Shown one piece after another: positions 13,304-33,808 of a DNA stretch of 64,000 bases. The notes beneath the pieces are model-generated. The model had not been told where the DNA came from. It saw nothing but the letters and a program-made list of their open reading frames with translations, and did no database searches. The translations under genes were made by a program, and so were the position numbers. Source of the stretch: Dermatophagoides farinae (taxonomy: Eukaryota > Arthropoda > Arachnida > Sarcoptiformes > Pyroglyphidae); NCBI RefSeq assembly GCF_024713945.1, contig NC_134684.1:3727001-3791000 (forward strand), read 5' to 3'. The stretch's first letter is position 1. The number at the start of each line of letters is the position of its first letter.

Positions 13304-13314
13304 CTTATATATGC
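13304..13314 (-). promoter_or_regulatory. Possible TATA box of the bZIP gene
   Basis: On the minus strand this reads GCATATATAAG, a good TATA-box match, about 350 bases upstream of the ATG at 12955. A start site some 30 bases downstream would give a leader of about 315 bases, and by inspection that leader contains no ATG. TATA-like strings arise easily in AT-rich DNA, so this remains a candidate. Confidence 0.3.
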
Positions 13315-16189
13315 TCTGTATGTCTGTCTGTGTCTATGTGTTGTGTGTGTGTGTGTATGGCGCCAGGTTTTTTTTTTTTTTTTGAATCAAGGGAAGTTGT
13401 TGTTGTTGTTGTTGGTGTTTGAAGGAGAATAAGAGTGAGAGAGAGAGAAATAAAACAAGTGTGTGTGTGAGATACACAAACATAAGAGTAGAAGGATCAC
13501 ACTACTACTCATCATCATCATCATCATCATCACTATCTTTCTAATAGTATACAATAGTAGCATATATTTTTTTTTTATTAATCGTAAAAAAAAATTGACT
13601 GGTAGTATGTGTGTATAGTGTGTGTACAGTGTGTGTGTTTTTAGCTACAATAACAAAATACAACAATTGAATTACAATGACATCATCAATATCCAATGAA
13701 TGAATTGTAATGATATCATTATATTTTTTTCAGAGAAAAAAAAATGGATCCATGGATAACGCAGTCTCTAAGACAAATTTTATCCAAATTGTACATGTAT
13801 ATATATGTTGTGTGTGTATGTATGTATGTACTTCCCGTTTGTTTATTATCTAAATCTAAATATATTATTTATGTAGTAGAAGCATATAACACCATAAATA
13901 CCATCCCTAATAATTATTGATGTGATCATTATGTTTTTTTTTGTTGTTGTTGTTGTTGTTATGATTCGTTATATGTTGTATATGGATGATGATAATGGTA
14001 ATGATAAAAATCAAACGACGACTACGACAACGACGATGATGATGATTATGATGATGACAACAAATATAATCGCGGACTGTTTTAATAACAATATATAGCC
14101 ATCCAATAATCTTAATCTCAATTGAATTGATGGCGGCGAGATTGTTTTTTTTTTATGTGTGTGTGTATGCGTTTGGCTGCTATGACGACAATTGATGATA
14201 ATTGTCAAAAACAAATACTAATTGTATTGGATCACGTATTTTATTGAATTTTTTTTCTGGTTATTTTGTCATCATCATCATGATCATCATTTTCCAGAGA
14301 AATGCTACGGCAGTGTTCTGTATTGGTTCCAATTGTGTTGTTGGCGGATCCAACAAAAAAAAATGATAAAATAAAAAGAGAAATGAAAAAAAACCCATTG
14401 ATGAAACAATGTAAAAAAAAATTCATTTTACCATATACTACCACTACTACTACTACTGCGATATATCTGCAATGAATTTAATGGGTATTGGAACGGTCTT
14501 TTTTTTCTTGCTGGGAATTCCATTCCAAAGCACACACACACACAGACACATTCGATCAGAATATTCTTTTGTATCGATTCTGTAATAATGACAACAACAA
14601 TCAAAAAAAAATTGATCAATTTCGATTCAATCGATTAATTCATCATCATATAATTATTATTATAAATCCATGATGATATTTAAACATGATGATGATTTAT
14701 TGGAATTTGGAAAGATTGTTGTTGTTGTCGTTGCAGATGCCGTTGTTGTTGTTGTTGTTGATGATGATGATTGAGTTGCTAAAAATAATTATTAAAAAAT
14801 AAAATCTGAAAATGAAAATACATTCATTCTGATGATTGAAAAACAACATCATCATATATATTTTTTACTGGTTGTTTTTGTTTTTGTTGTTTTAAATAGA
14901 TTTTTTTCTTCCAAAATTAGATGTATTTTTTTCTCTCACATTTGCCATTTGATTCTGCATCAAGAATATTCGAGTATGCGAGAAAAAAAAGAATTAGGAC
15001 GACATGTTTGTTTTTGTTGATGATGAAAATCTCTACACACGATTGGCAATGATACAATTATATTCTGATCGTGTTGTTGTATACTGTTTTTTATTCTGTA
15101 CTGAACAACCGATTCTGTATTGCCTATTAATTTCCGATAGAGATCAAGAAAATTGCAAATTCTGGAATTTGCGGTTTTTTGTTTTGTTTTGTTTTGTTTT
15201 GCGTCTGGTGCAAATGTTTGTTTGTTTGTCTGTCATTGTCGCATAAAAAAAATTTCATTATCATGAAAAAAAAATCGGAAATTGTCATAAATGAAATGTA
15301 GGATGATGATGATGATGACAAATACAAGTTAAAGTTGAAAAGCAGCAGCAGCAACAAAAAAAACCGTTTATTAGTCAATTGCAACCACCGGAACAATGAA
15401 TGAATGAATGATAAAATGAGAATTGAGAAATAATCAATCAATATATATGAAAAGTATTTGATGAATACTAACCAGAAAATTTGATGTATTAGTCATCAAA
15501 TCGAATGGATTTCATTGTCAAAAAATTTTTTTTTCTTTTTTTTTAGATCCGTATCATCATGAGAAAAAGAGAGAAACAGAGAGATATTTGGAATGGAGTG
15601 ACAAAATTGCTGTTTTTTTTTTGCATCACAGCAACATTCATCATTGATCAAAATGGACTATGGAATGTTTCTATATATATATATTACATGTTTATCATAG
15701 ATAAGATTAGATTAAAATTAGCACTAAACAAAAAAAAAATCACGAGACTTTAAGTTTCTTCCTTTTCCACTCAATAACATATCCTCTAAATTCCATTCTC
15801 AAAATAAAAAAAACAATTAAGGCAAAAATTTTAAATTTTTCCATCCAAACAACTTGTTGTTGTTGATGTTTAACCGGTCCATTTTAATATCCGGACATTG
15901 AAATATTGAGTTTTTTAAATTTACAAAAAAAAATCACAAGAATATGAAGACAAATCTTTTAATGTAATCATTATTATCATCATCATCATCATAATTATTA
16001 TCGTCATTGAGAAAGAGAAAAATCAGCATAAAAACATGTCATGCAACAGACAATCCAACAGTTGTGTGTGTGTGTGTGTATGTACGATAAAAATTGAATG
16101 ATATCATTACAAAAAGAAAAAATTATCAACAACAACAACAACAACAATGATGATGATGATGATCCATGAATGAAAAAATAAATGTTTTC

Positions 16190-16192
<3 letters not shown>

Positions 16193-16226
<34 letters not shown>
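16193..16226. repeat. (AC)n microsatellite
   Basis: This is a perfect AC dinucleotide run of about 34 bases in non-coding DNA. Confidence 0.9.
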
Positions 16227-16229
<3 letters not shown>

Positions 16230-17570
16230 GTATTTTGATTTTGAAATCATTGAATTATTACGAAACACACGCAATCATAGAATATCATCATCAGTGATGT
16301 TGTTTTTTTTCGTTTTAATTTTGGAATTTTTTTTCCTCTCTCTCCTCTCTCTGGTTAACGATGTTGTTGGGTGTTGTGTTGTGTGTATATGGTGCTGTTT
16401 TTATTATTTTCATCAAAAAAAAAAACATTTGCTTCCTAAAACGACAATTATATAAAATAGAATCCTAAGTTATTTTTTTTTTATAGCGATAACCATCATC
16501 ATCACAATCTAGAAATGGAAAACGACACTGATTTGATATTGTTGTTGTTGTTGTTGTTGTTGTTTGAAAATAAAATTACGTCATTAGATTGAATTTATAT
16601 ATTCTTTTAGTTGTTGTTGTTGTTGTTGTTCATGTTCATAATAATTTTTGTCGTTTTATTTTACATTGTACTAGTCGTTCATTTTTTTTTCTCTCTCTGA
16701 CAATTTCTGTTTGCTCGGTGCTATATATGTGTGTGTGTCGGTGGAAGAATATGGCTATTTTTTTTTTATTAACAATGTTTTTTTCTTTCCTAATCCATTG
16801 ATATCCGTATTGTAAAATATTTTCGTTTTCGTTTGTTGTTGTTGTTGTTGTTTCATGTGTATGAACACGTGATAAATTGTTCTGTTATCGTTGTTGTTGA
16901 ATATTTGATGATCTTGAAATTGAAACTGATTTGATGACTAGACTGTGGTTTTTCATTTGACCAGCAAGTTTAATACGTATATATATGTCTGATGTGATGA
17001 AAATTGATTAATCGTCTGTGGATCAACAATTTGGGCGCCAACAACCCATGTCTATCCATGTCTATGTTGATTGATATATATAAAATATGTCGCCATCGTT
17101 TTTAGTTTGTGGCGACAACAATAACAACAACAACAACGACAACAAGTTGTCAAATATCGTGCACACATCACTGATATGATCAATCAATTTTTGATAATAA
17201 ACAACAACCAAAAGGCGTTAACCTTTTCCTATTTCACCTATCATCAAACACCTATATGATGATTATTTGGCTTTTGGACTACAACTATCAATACTACTAC
17301 TAGTAATAGTAGTAGTTGGTTGAACCTTGGATAATGATGATGATGATGATGATCATCATCATCATAAAATTTGTTTGTAAATGCCGAAAACAAGAGAAAA
17401 AAAATTTAAGTAATGCAAAAAAAAGAAAAAAGAAAAATGTTTTCTGATGTTATCAATCAATGAATTTTTTTTTCATTATATTAGAATCAATGGAATAATA
17501 AAGAATCTTAACATTGAATCTAATCCTCTTTCTTGACATCATTATCGTTGTTGTTGTTGTTGTTGTTGTT

Positions 17571-17629
17571 GATGGTGATGGTGATGGTGATGGTGATGAT
17601 GATGGTGATGGTGATGGTGATGATGATGA
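17571..17629. repeat. (GATGGT)n hexanucleotide-type repeat
   Basis: GATGGT/GATGAT units follow directly on a (GTT)n run. Read on the plus strand they give a spurious Asp-Gly repeat of about 20 residues, which I do not take as a gene. Confidence 0.85.
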
Positions 17630-20600
17630 AGATGTGCGAAAACCACCAATACTTTTAAATTTATTTTTTTTGGATATCCTTTTATGGTTATGGTGAGTTA
17701 TTCACCACCACCACTACCAATCATCTCACAAAAAAAACATACATACACACACACACACGCAAACTCCAACGATGACGACCAGCTTAACCAAACAAAAAAA
17801 AAAAAAAAAAGAATAAAAAAAACCAGATACTACAGCCATCAATGTACATTTTTATAATTGAAAATGAAATTTTTTTTTTTGTTTCTCCTTTGTAGAATCG
17901 CATAGATATGCGGGGGTTAGACGAGTAGGGCGTATGTTTTTTCAAACAAACAAAAAAAATCTTTATTGTTTGTGTGTTGATCTGATGAGAATATCTAAGA
18001 ATTTAGATATCTTTTACTGACAATATTTAAACAGCGATATACACACAACACACACAAACAACTTTTTGTGATCGATAAAAATAACAATAAAAATAAAAAC
18101 AGTAACAAAAACAACAATAAAAATAGTTTCAAGTTACTGATATGATATAATAATCAAACAGAATTGTTGTTGATAACCAAAAAAAAAAAATAAAAAATAA
18201 AAAATAAACAAACAAAAAACAATAACTACGATGATGATTTGATGGTCGTTGATCACAATTTGGATAATAAATCTATATATGTGCGTCGTTTTTTTTTCAT
18301 TCTGGATTCTCTTCTAGAATCATGTCATCAAGAATCAATCATCATGTAATTGTTGCATAAATCAAAAGAATAAAATTGCATCACACGATTTTTTTTTTGT
18401 AATGCGTGCGTATACGTGTATATATACTATATATACAGCAAGTTTGCAGCAGCCACAACACACACACACACAACAACAACAACTTTATTACGCACGTGTA
18501 AAATAAACGCAGACATTCCATGAATATTGGTTGGAATTGAGTAGAAAAACACAACACAACACCCTATTTGAATTCTCATCATGACCAATTTTCTAATATT
18601 CGGTATTGCATCACCATATATTATTATCATTTGGCTTGCAACAAAAAAAATTGTGTGTGTAATTTTAATGAATGAAACAAAAAATTTCCTTTTTTTGCGG
18701 ACGTAATTTCATTCATAAAAATTTCTTTTCTTTCTTTTTTCTTTTCTACTTTTTACTTTATATCCATTTATCCACCAACAACATATAGCAGCAGCAGCAG
18801 TAGTAGGTAGTAGTAGTAGTATGACCTTATTCTGACCTGAATTAATGTGAATTAAATACATTCTTGAACGTTTAGTCATCATCATTAAGATGTTATCATG
18901 GATCAGTAAAGAATTTGAGAAAATATTTTTCCAGTTTTATACAGTTTTTATGGTCATTCATTCATAAATTCTTTTCATTCATTTATTTAGTGTTTTTTTT
19001 TTTTGTTTTTGTTTTGTTTTGAACAAAATTCCAATCATGTATACATACATGACAAATATTTTAACCTGTTGCGCATGTTAATTCTTGTACCTCTCTCTCA
19101 CACACATCATCATCATCAATACATCCGTAAAATCCGTGTTCTGGTTTTGTATACAGCACAAATTGTGTGATGTTATGCATGAATGAGTGCAAAAAGCCTT
19201 TATTTTCATTCTTTATTATTCAAAAAAAATCTATGAATCATCGTGTTTTCCATGGAAAAAAAAATTACTTGGTTCAACAAGTGTATCCGAAAATTTGAAC
19301 TGAAAATAAAGAAGAAGAAGAAAAAGAAAAAACCCGAACTAGCATCAATATAATACAAGTGAGAAAAAAAAACACATCAAATCACCATCACCATCATGAA
19401 CAACTTTTTTTTTCTTGGGTTTTGAGAACGATTTATTTGTGATCAGGCAGCATCATCATCATCATCATCAACTAAACGCGTTTGCGTAGTAGTACAAAAG
19501 TGTGATATTAAACATCCATCATAATATTGGGACGATGCCATGATCATCAATGATGATTCACCATTGCATCAGACAATCCGCATCAATGTTCATGTTATGG
19601 TAGGATGTACCATTGCTCATTGATGATGATGATGATGATAATAATGTACATGGTGTTTGGATGGTTGGTTGGTTTCGTTTCGTTTCATTTTTTTTTTTTT
19701 TTTTTTGTCTGATGCTAAAAATAGCATTGAGTATCAAAAAGAAAAAGAAAATCCGTTCATATAACAGCAACAGAAAGTCAAAATTTCCGCTGATTACAAT
19801 AGAAAAAAAAACCAGAAAACAAAATTTAGATAATCAAATTAGGTAACAACTTAATTAATTAGGATTCAATTTGATTTGGATCATTGTTTGTTCCTTGAGT
19901 TTTGATCTGAAAACGATATCGACAGTTTTGTTCTATGAGACATGTGAATTTTTAAACACGTAAAATCCCAGATCAGATTATTTTTTATGCTGGGCCAAAA
20001 AAAAAAAAAATGTGAGACGAAAAAAAACACGATCGATTGGCAATGGATAAATTTTTGTTTTTCTTCAAATTTTTCCTTGATTCAACAAAATTTGAAAATT
20101 TTGAAACTTTTTACTTGATTGTGTTGAAGTTTTTTATGATGTTTTTTTTTCTCACACGATTCAAAGGATTCTGGTTAATAATTTTTTTTTCCCCAATCAA
20201 TTTTCCATCTCTCTCTCTCTCTCACTTTCACGGTATTTATCGAATACATCTGATCGACAGCGATTATGTAATTAGCTTTGATCATCATCATTAATCAATT
20301 TATTCTCTGGAATGAATTTTTTTTTTCATGTCAACAATTCACAAGAATTTCCACAGAATTTGTATCTTTATCAGGTTAATTTTTTTTTTAAATTGAAGAT
20401 GAAAAAGAATTTTTTTTTCATTTCAACTTGTTTTCATCATCAAATGATCATTATTCTCGTCAAAAACAACAACAACAAAACCAATTATGAATGAATGAAT
20501 GAATAAAAGTTGTTTGGACATGACAATCACGTGAATCTTTAAATGGCTATGATGATGATGATGATGATGATAATTTTTTTTTTTTTTGCTTCACTGTTAT

Positions 20601-21137
20601 CTATTATAAGAATGAATTTTGGTTGAAAAAAAAGACCTTGAATTAGCTATCAAATAAAAAAAAAAAAATAATATCTGACTCTATCTATCAATTCAAGGTT
20701 TTAGGCTGTTCAACAATTTTTTTTGCTGTTGTTGTTGTCGTCGTCGTTGTCGTCGTCGTCGTCGTTGTTGTTGTTGTTGTTGTCGTTGTCATTCATTGAC
20801 GCCAAATTATATTTAATGTTTGGCGCCATTATTATATATTGTTACAAATTTGACTTGTTTTTTTTCATTTTATTTCTTTCTTTCCTCAGTAAAAAAAAAA
20901 TGATCTTCATTATGGTTATTTTTTTTTGAGCCAAACCTTAGTTTGTATATGTGTGCATTGTATATGTGTATGTGTATAATCAATCAATCAAGTGACGACC
21001 ACACATATATATATAAAAAAAAATTATTGAACGATTCCTGGAAAAAGTAAAATTTATTTGATCACATCAAAACGTAAACCAAACAATCATGATGATAATA
21101 AAAAAATAAACTAATACCATTTGGATCCATAATAATA

Positions 21138-21169
<32 letters not shown>

Positions 21170-23458
21170 ATTGCCATTATCAAATGTCGTTGTCATGTAT
21201 TTGTAAATGACGACAAAATCAAATGATAATAATGTATATTGTCGTTTTTCTTATTTGCTGGTTATGGTTGTTTTTTTTCCATATTCTGAATTTGTCATTT
21301 GTAAATTCTTGTTTTTTTTTCTCTAGTAATAATTATTCTTGAGTCTGTATTCATCATAAATTGATCATAAGTTTATCGATTTTTACTTTTATTTGTATTG
21401 TGAATCCCCACGTTGATTGACATCATGGATTTTTTTTTGCAATTTGGCGTGATAGATGTGTGTGTGTGTAGCTGTAGTTTTTTTTTTGTTTCTGATCATC
21501 ATTATCATCATCGTGATGGTAATTAAATGGGGGGGAATAAATAGGAAACCAACGACAGAACTCTTTTTTTTTTGTTTGTTTGTTTGTTTTGATAAGTGAA
21601 TGACAATGATGATGATTGGTTGCCATTATCACCACTTGTTCAAGTGTGGATTTTTTTTTTTTTTTTTTTTTTTTGGTATTTCGAACAATATCCACATCTA
21701 TCTACCTGTTTCATATCAATGTAAAACAAAAACAGAGTGGTATATTCAAACACAAACACACAAAAAAAAATTATTCCTAGAAATCGAATGACTCATCCAA
21801 CAATCCAATATGACTGGTTTTCTAACCATCATTGTTGATAAATGCTACAAGTAAAACCAGTCAGTATGAGTGAATAGATAGGGAGAGTGAATAATGATGT
21901 TGTGCCAATCCTTTTCTTTTATATATAAAAACAAAAAGAAATTCAACCTGGCTGCTGGTTATATCATTGGTTTGTATATCATCTGTTGCATAATTTGAAT
22001 GTATTCCAGTTCTTTTTTTTATTTAACAAAAAAAAAAAGAAAAAGAAAAGAACCTGTAAACCTGTCATGTTTGAACCTCTCCACTGGATTCCTATGGTTA
22101 TGATTGGTTGATGATTGGTTGACTAGCTGATGTACGTATTATCTCAATAACAACAATTTTACACAATCACATGACTTACATTTTCTTTTCTTCTTTTTTT
22201 TTGTTTTTTGTTCTATCCACGATGACAAAACAAACACAAGTGGTGAATGGTGAACAAAAAAAAATGATCATAAACAACGAATGGGAATCTGAGATCCATG
22301 TTTTTTGTTTTGTTTTGTCAATCAATTCTTTAATCAATTTTTTTTTGTCATTTCATTGTCCAAAAGCCAGTCATTAGAAAATTTTCCCGAAAGTTTTTTT
22401 TCTGGTTTTGCAAACAAATTAAAATCAAAGACAATTAAAGTGCCTTAATGATGGTATCACCATCATCATCATCATCATTGTGTGTAATGGTAGGAAAAAA
22501 AATTATCATCAAAACAAATTATTCATGTACACGCCACGTAAATTACGTTTGAATTTGTATTATGTCATTGAATTTTATTGACAAATGAACAGAATGTAGT
22601 TGATTAGAAATGATGTTTGATCGTGTTGTGTACGTGTTATTTTTTTGCCAGCCACCATTGATAATCATTACTTTTGGCACACAAGAATCGAATTAAATTA
22701 TTTAGAATCAAGATAAAAAAACATCCATGACAACCAGAATTCTAATTCATTTATACAATTTAGTTTGTAGTTAAAAAGAATTTTTTTTTTCATCAAGGAA
22801 TTTAGCGGGAAATTTAATTTGATTCCTGGAAATCATTACCCATTGATTCAAATATTTTTGTTCTTCCACGATTCTTGATTTTGAATTCACAAATTCTATT
22901 TATAGCTGATAATAAAAAAAAAATTCTTCATCCATCGATTTAAAAGAAAGAATTCTCAATGTATCTGTAAGACATACACACACACACACAGACAATGTTT
23001 ATAGCTTAATCTTAAATGATTCTTGAAAGAATTTTTCTTTTTTTTTTTGGTGAATTCCTTTAATGGTTTTTTTTCTCACAATGTTTGAATCATGAAAATT
23101 CTTGAAATTTAATATCAATGAAAAAAAAAACAAATGCCCATTTTGGGTAATTAATTTGACAAACAAACAAACAAAATCATCAAACGAATGACTTTGTGTG
23201 TTTTGGGTAAAAAACCATGGCCATGTGATAATGTTTTTCTATCTGTGTGTGTGTGTGTGTGTGCGTGTTTTTTAGGTCGTTACCATGAAATCTTTTTTTG
23301 TATACAAAAATGCAAAGATTTTTTTTTTATTGATCCAGGTTTCCATGCATGTAAACATAATAATCCGTTCTTAATATTTTTGTTTGATTAATAATTTTGT
23401 TTTTTTTCCAATCTCGCCTACATTCATCATTGAAAAGTCATCACTTTAAATAGTGGAT

Positions 23459-23460
<2 letters not shown>

Positions 23461-23489
<29 letters not shown>
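23461..23489. repeat. Poly-T run of 29 bases
   Basis: This is an uninterrupted T homopolymer, one of the longest in the window. A 23-base T run at 23638-23660 and a 25-base run at about 24084-24108 lie nearby. Confidence 0.9.
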
Positions 23490-24000
23490 GGTGCACAGTG
23501 CTAAGAATAGATAGATTAATGATTATTGTTTTCTTGTCTTGTCTCCGTTCAGAATTGAGAATCATATATTGGAAGCGAAAACGAAAAATTTTCACTTTTC
23601 CCTGGTTGTCATGTCATCATCACATCACATCACATCATTTTTTTTTTTTTTTTTTTTTTTGCTGTAGTAATGATCCCGGTGATGATGATGATGATGATGA
23701 TGGTTATAAATCCTTCATAAACAAATAAACAAGTGAGAGAAAAAAAAGCCGACTAAATGAGTTGATTTTTTGTTTTTTTTTTGTTTGTTTTGTTTTTTTC
23801 AACGAAAAGAATTCACTCAAATCTTTTTTGAATGAAGATCATATTTTCTTTTTAATTCTGTTTTGTCAAAATGTAGTCGAAACGAAACGAAACGAAAAAA
23901 AAAAATTCCAGTCGATTCCATTCGAATGAATGACCTATAAAAAGTTGATATATACGATGGATGGAAAACGACCAAAATATTTTGTCAAAGAATTATTATT

Positions 24001-31033
<7,033 letters not shown>

Positions 31034-33153
31034 CTCGCCCAATCTTGATATATATTTGATGATAGAAGAAATGTTGAATGGGGCAACTTAAAATGAACAG
31101 CGATGAGCTAGTTAATCATCTGAAAGAAAGTAAAAAAAAAAAATAGAAAGTTTATCTTGTCAACAGAATCGGCCAGATATTTTCAGAACACACACACACA
31201 CACACACATGCACACACACATCGACGACGCGACGACCTAAATCACGGATTATCATCCGATATGTTGATTTTTTTTTCACTCCTAACATCCTAGCTTGAAA
31301 AAATAATGTCTAAAAATTTTTCCATACGCACACACACATATTTATAGTCAAGTCTTAATTGATAAGGGAAAATTTATCCAGTTAATTATAATTTTGGGAA
31401 GAAAGAGAGAGAGAGAGAAAGAGAAAATTGACTTTTTATTTTGATTTCTGGCCAAATGGTTTTTTCCTTTGGTTTTTTTTCAAAATTCTTTCGAATGAGA
31501 TGAAGAATTTTTTCAAATACCAAAAAAAAAATTGACACATTTTTTTCCCCCCACTCATTCAATTCGACTCGAACAAGATATCGATTACTTATGAGAGAAA
31601 GAGAAAAAAAAATTACATGTGTCATGGACACATAATTATCGTCATCGATTTAGTTTTCACGATTTTCGGTTTGTCGTATAGAAGCCATCGTTGTTGTTTT
31701 GGCTAAATATCAAGAGAAATGAATAAAAAAAAATATACTCGTTTTATCAGACATTGATCAAATGTATCGCACACACACACACACACACAAAGATGTTTGG
31801 CATCGAATCGACTTTGAATTCGTCGTAGTTTTTTTTCTTTTTCTTTTTCTTTTTCTTCAGTGAATTATATTCATCCGAAAGAAAATCCGTTTACGTCGAC
31901 ATACAATATCATCATCATCATCATCATTCATCAATTTAGGTTGATGATGGTGATTATGTTGATGATATTGTGTAAATGGTACGATTTTTTAAGCAAAAAA
32001 AAAAGAAGAAGAAAACTCACTGACAACATTGTCCCCTTTTTATTATTAAAAAATTTCGATTTGAACATCATGAAAATAGCATAGAATCAATGGCATAAAA
32101 TCAATTTTTACTGTCTACGAAATGTCTAATTAAAAAGTGGTAAAAAAAATGATTCCAATGATCAAATCAGATGAACGAACGAATGAATCTCGAATCTCGT
32201 GATGAATCTGTATAAAAATGTACTATTTTTTTTTGCACAATGATTGATGACAAAATCCAATCAAATCAAATAAAAAAAAAGATGTTAATGAATGTAAATA
32301 TATTTTTGTGGCGGAAAAAAAAATCTCCTGATCATCATATTGATTATTTATCGGCTATAGGCACAAAACATCATATTATTATTATCGATCTTTGAGCCCA
32401 AACATTTTTTTTTGTTTTTATTTTGTTTTTTTTTTATTTTTTTTCCAATGAATGATAGTGGATAATAAAGTACAACAACAACAACAACAACAACAAACGT
32501 CATGGGTGAGCTAGTCCTGGATGAGCAATTCATTTGTTTTTTTTCTACATTGAGAATACCACAAAATTGATATGATGATATCCAATGGAAATAAAAATTG
32601 ATGATGATGATAAAATAAAATAGAAAAAAAACGAACGATGAACGTATGATCGGACATGAAAAATCATCCACGAATGTTGAATGTATTTTTTTTTGTCGCC
32701 ACATTTTGAAAGCTCAAAGATCCTTTCGTTTTTTTTTTTTTTTTTTGATCATTTCATACCTAATTTGTACTTTTACAGTGAATTATCAACAAATGATTTG
32801 ATTTACCAGCATTTTGTTTTTGATTCAATTTTTTTTTTTTTTTTGAAATTCAATTGTCGTCGTCGTCGTTGTTGTTGTTGTTGTTCCAAGGCGAAGGTGA
32901 AGGCAATTTGTGTGTTTGGATTTTTTTTTTCCTTCGCAAAAATTGCCTCATTGTTGTGTCTTTTTTTTTGTTGTTTCCAATATCGTTTGTTGTTGTTGTT
33001 GTTATTTACAACGGAACGTCTATTGGAACTCTTTATATTTTTTTTTCTTCATTCATAATAAAGAGAAAAATATACTAACCACACACACACACACAAAGAG
33101 TTATTGTATTTGTCATTTTGTTGTTGTTGTTGTTTTTGCATCCTTCCACACAA

Positions 33154-33157
<4 letters not shown>

Positions 33158-33184
<27 letters not shown>
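33158..33184. repeat. (CA)n microsatellite
   Basis: This is a perfect CA run of about 27 bases in non-coding DNA. Confidence 0.85.
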
Positions 33185-33191
<7 letters not shown>

Positions 33192-33757
33192 GATTGGCGT
33201 CGGTTGATGATTATTGTTATGTTGATAATGATAATAATAATAATGATGGTGGTGGTGGTGGTGGTGGCTGAAGGCCAACAGCTTAATTTAGTCATTCATC
33301 GAGAAAAAATTTAAATTTTACATTTATTGAATTGATATTGAACCTTAACATACACACACACACACAGATGGAATGAATAAATAAAAAAACAGGAAAAAAA
33401 AATTCAGCCAACCATTGGATGAATGAATGAATAAATGAATGATTTGAAAAAAAAGTAATATCAATACATTACTTTTAATAATCATAAATAAATAATTTCA
33501 AAGTCAAGTTCATTGCAATGGTGGCAAATGTGTTTGTGTTAGTAGTGATGTGTTTTGTAAAAACAATTTCTTCCTTGATCAAATCCCCTTGGATCGTTTG
33601 TACATTTATTTCTGTTCAGTTGTCATATGAGATCGATATCATTGTGGATCATTATTATTATTGATGATCAATCCATATTTGTTGAACAAAAAAAAAAAAA
33701 ATTATTCCAGCTATTGTTGTCCACATATTTAATCAATCAATATGACGTTTCCATATG

Positions 33758-33808
33758 AAAATGAAAACATTTGATCGATCAATTCGATCAATCAAATGTT
33801 TTCATTTT
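33758..33808. repeat. Inverted repeat with 18-bp perfect arms
   Basis: Positions 33758-33775 pair perfectly with 33791-33808 around a 15-base loop. The loop itself contains further GATC/CGATC complementarity. The arms are ordinary AT-rich sequence, not simple repeats. It could be a small foldback element or a transcribed hairpin; nothing further can be said from the sequence. Confidence 0.75.

Larger units (their letters stand above)
12956..17000. other. 5' flank of the bZIP gene and gene-free DNA
   Basis: The first 300 or so bases probably hold the bZIP gene's leader and promoter. The remainder shows (GT)n, (GTT)n, (ATG)n and A/T tracts and no coding signal. An (AC)n run lies at about 16193-16226, with (GTT)n blocks at about 16542-16564 and 16611-16630. 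Confidence 0.55.
17001..24000. other. Gene-free repeat-rich DNA
   Basis: No frame on either strand has coding character once simple repeats are discounted. Notable contents are a (GATGGT)n tract at 17571-17629, a (GTC/GTT)n block at about 20726-20790, an (ATG)n run at about 21139-21170 and poly-T runs at 23461-23489 and 23638-23660. A short G-rich non-repetitive patch lies at about 17895-17937. I saw no tRNA-like clover-leaf arms. Confidence 0.55.

Noticed and set aside
32890-32960. Complementary words (GCGAAGG with CCTTCGC, GGCAATT with AATTGCC)
   Set aside because: Their order is interleaved rather than nested, so they do not make a simple hairpin, and one arm is interrupted by a T run.
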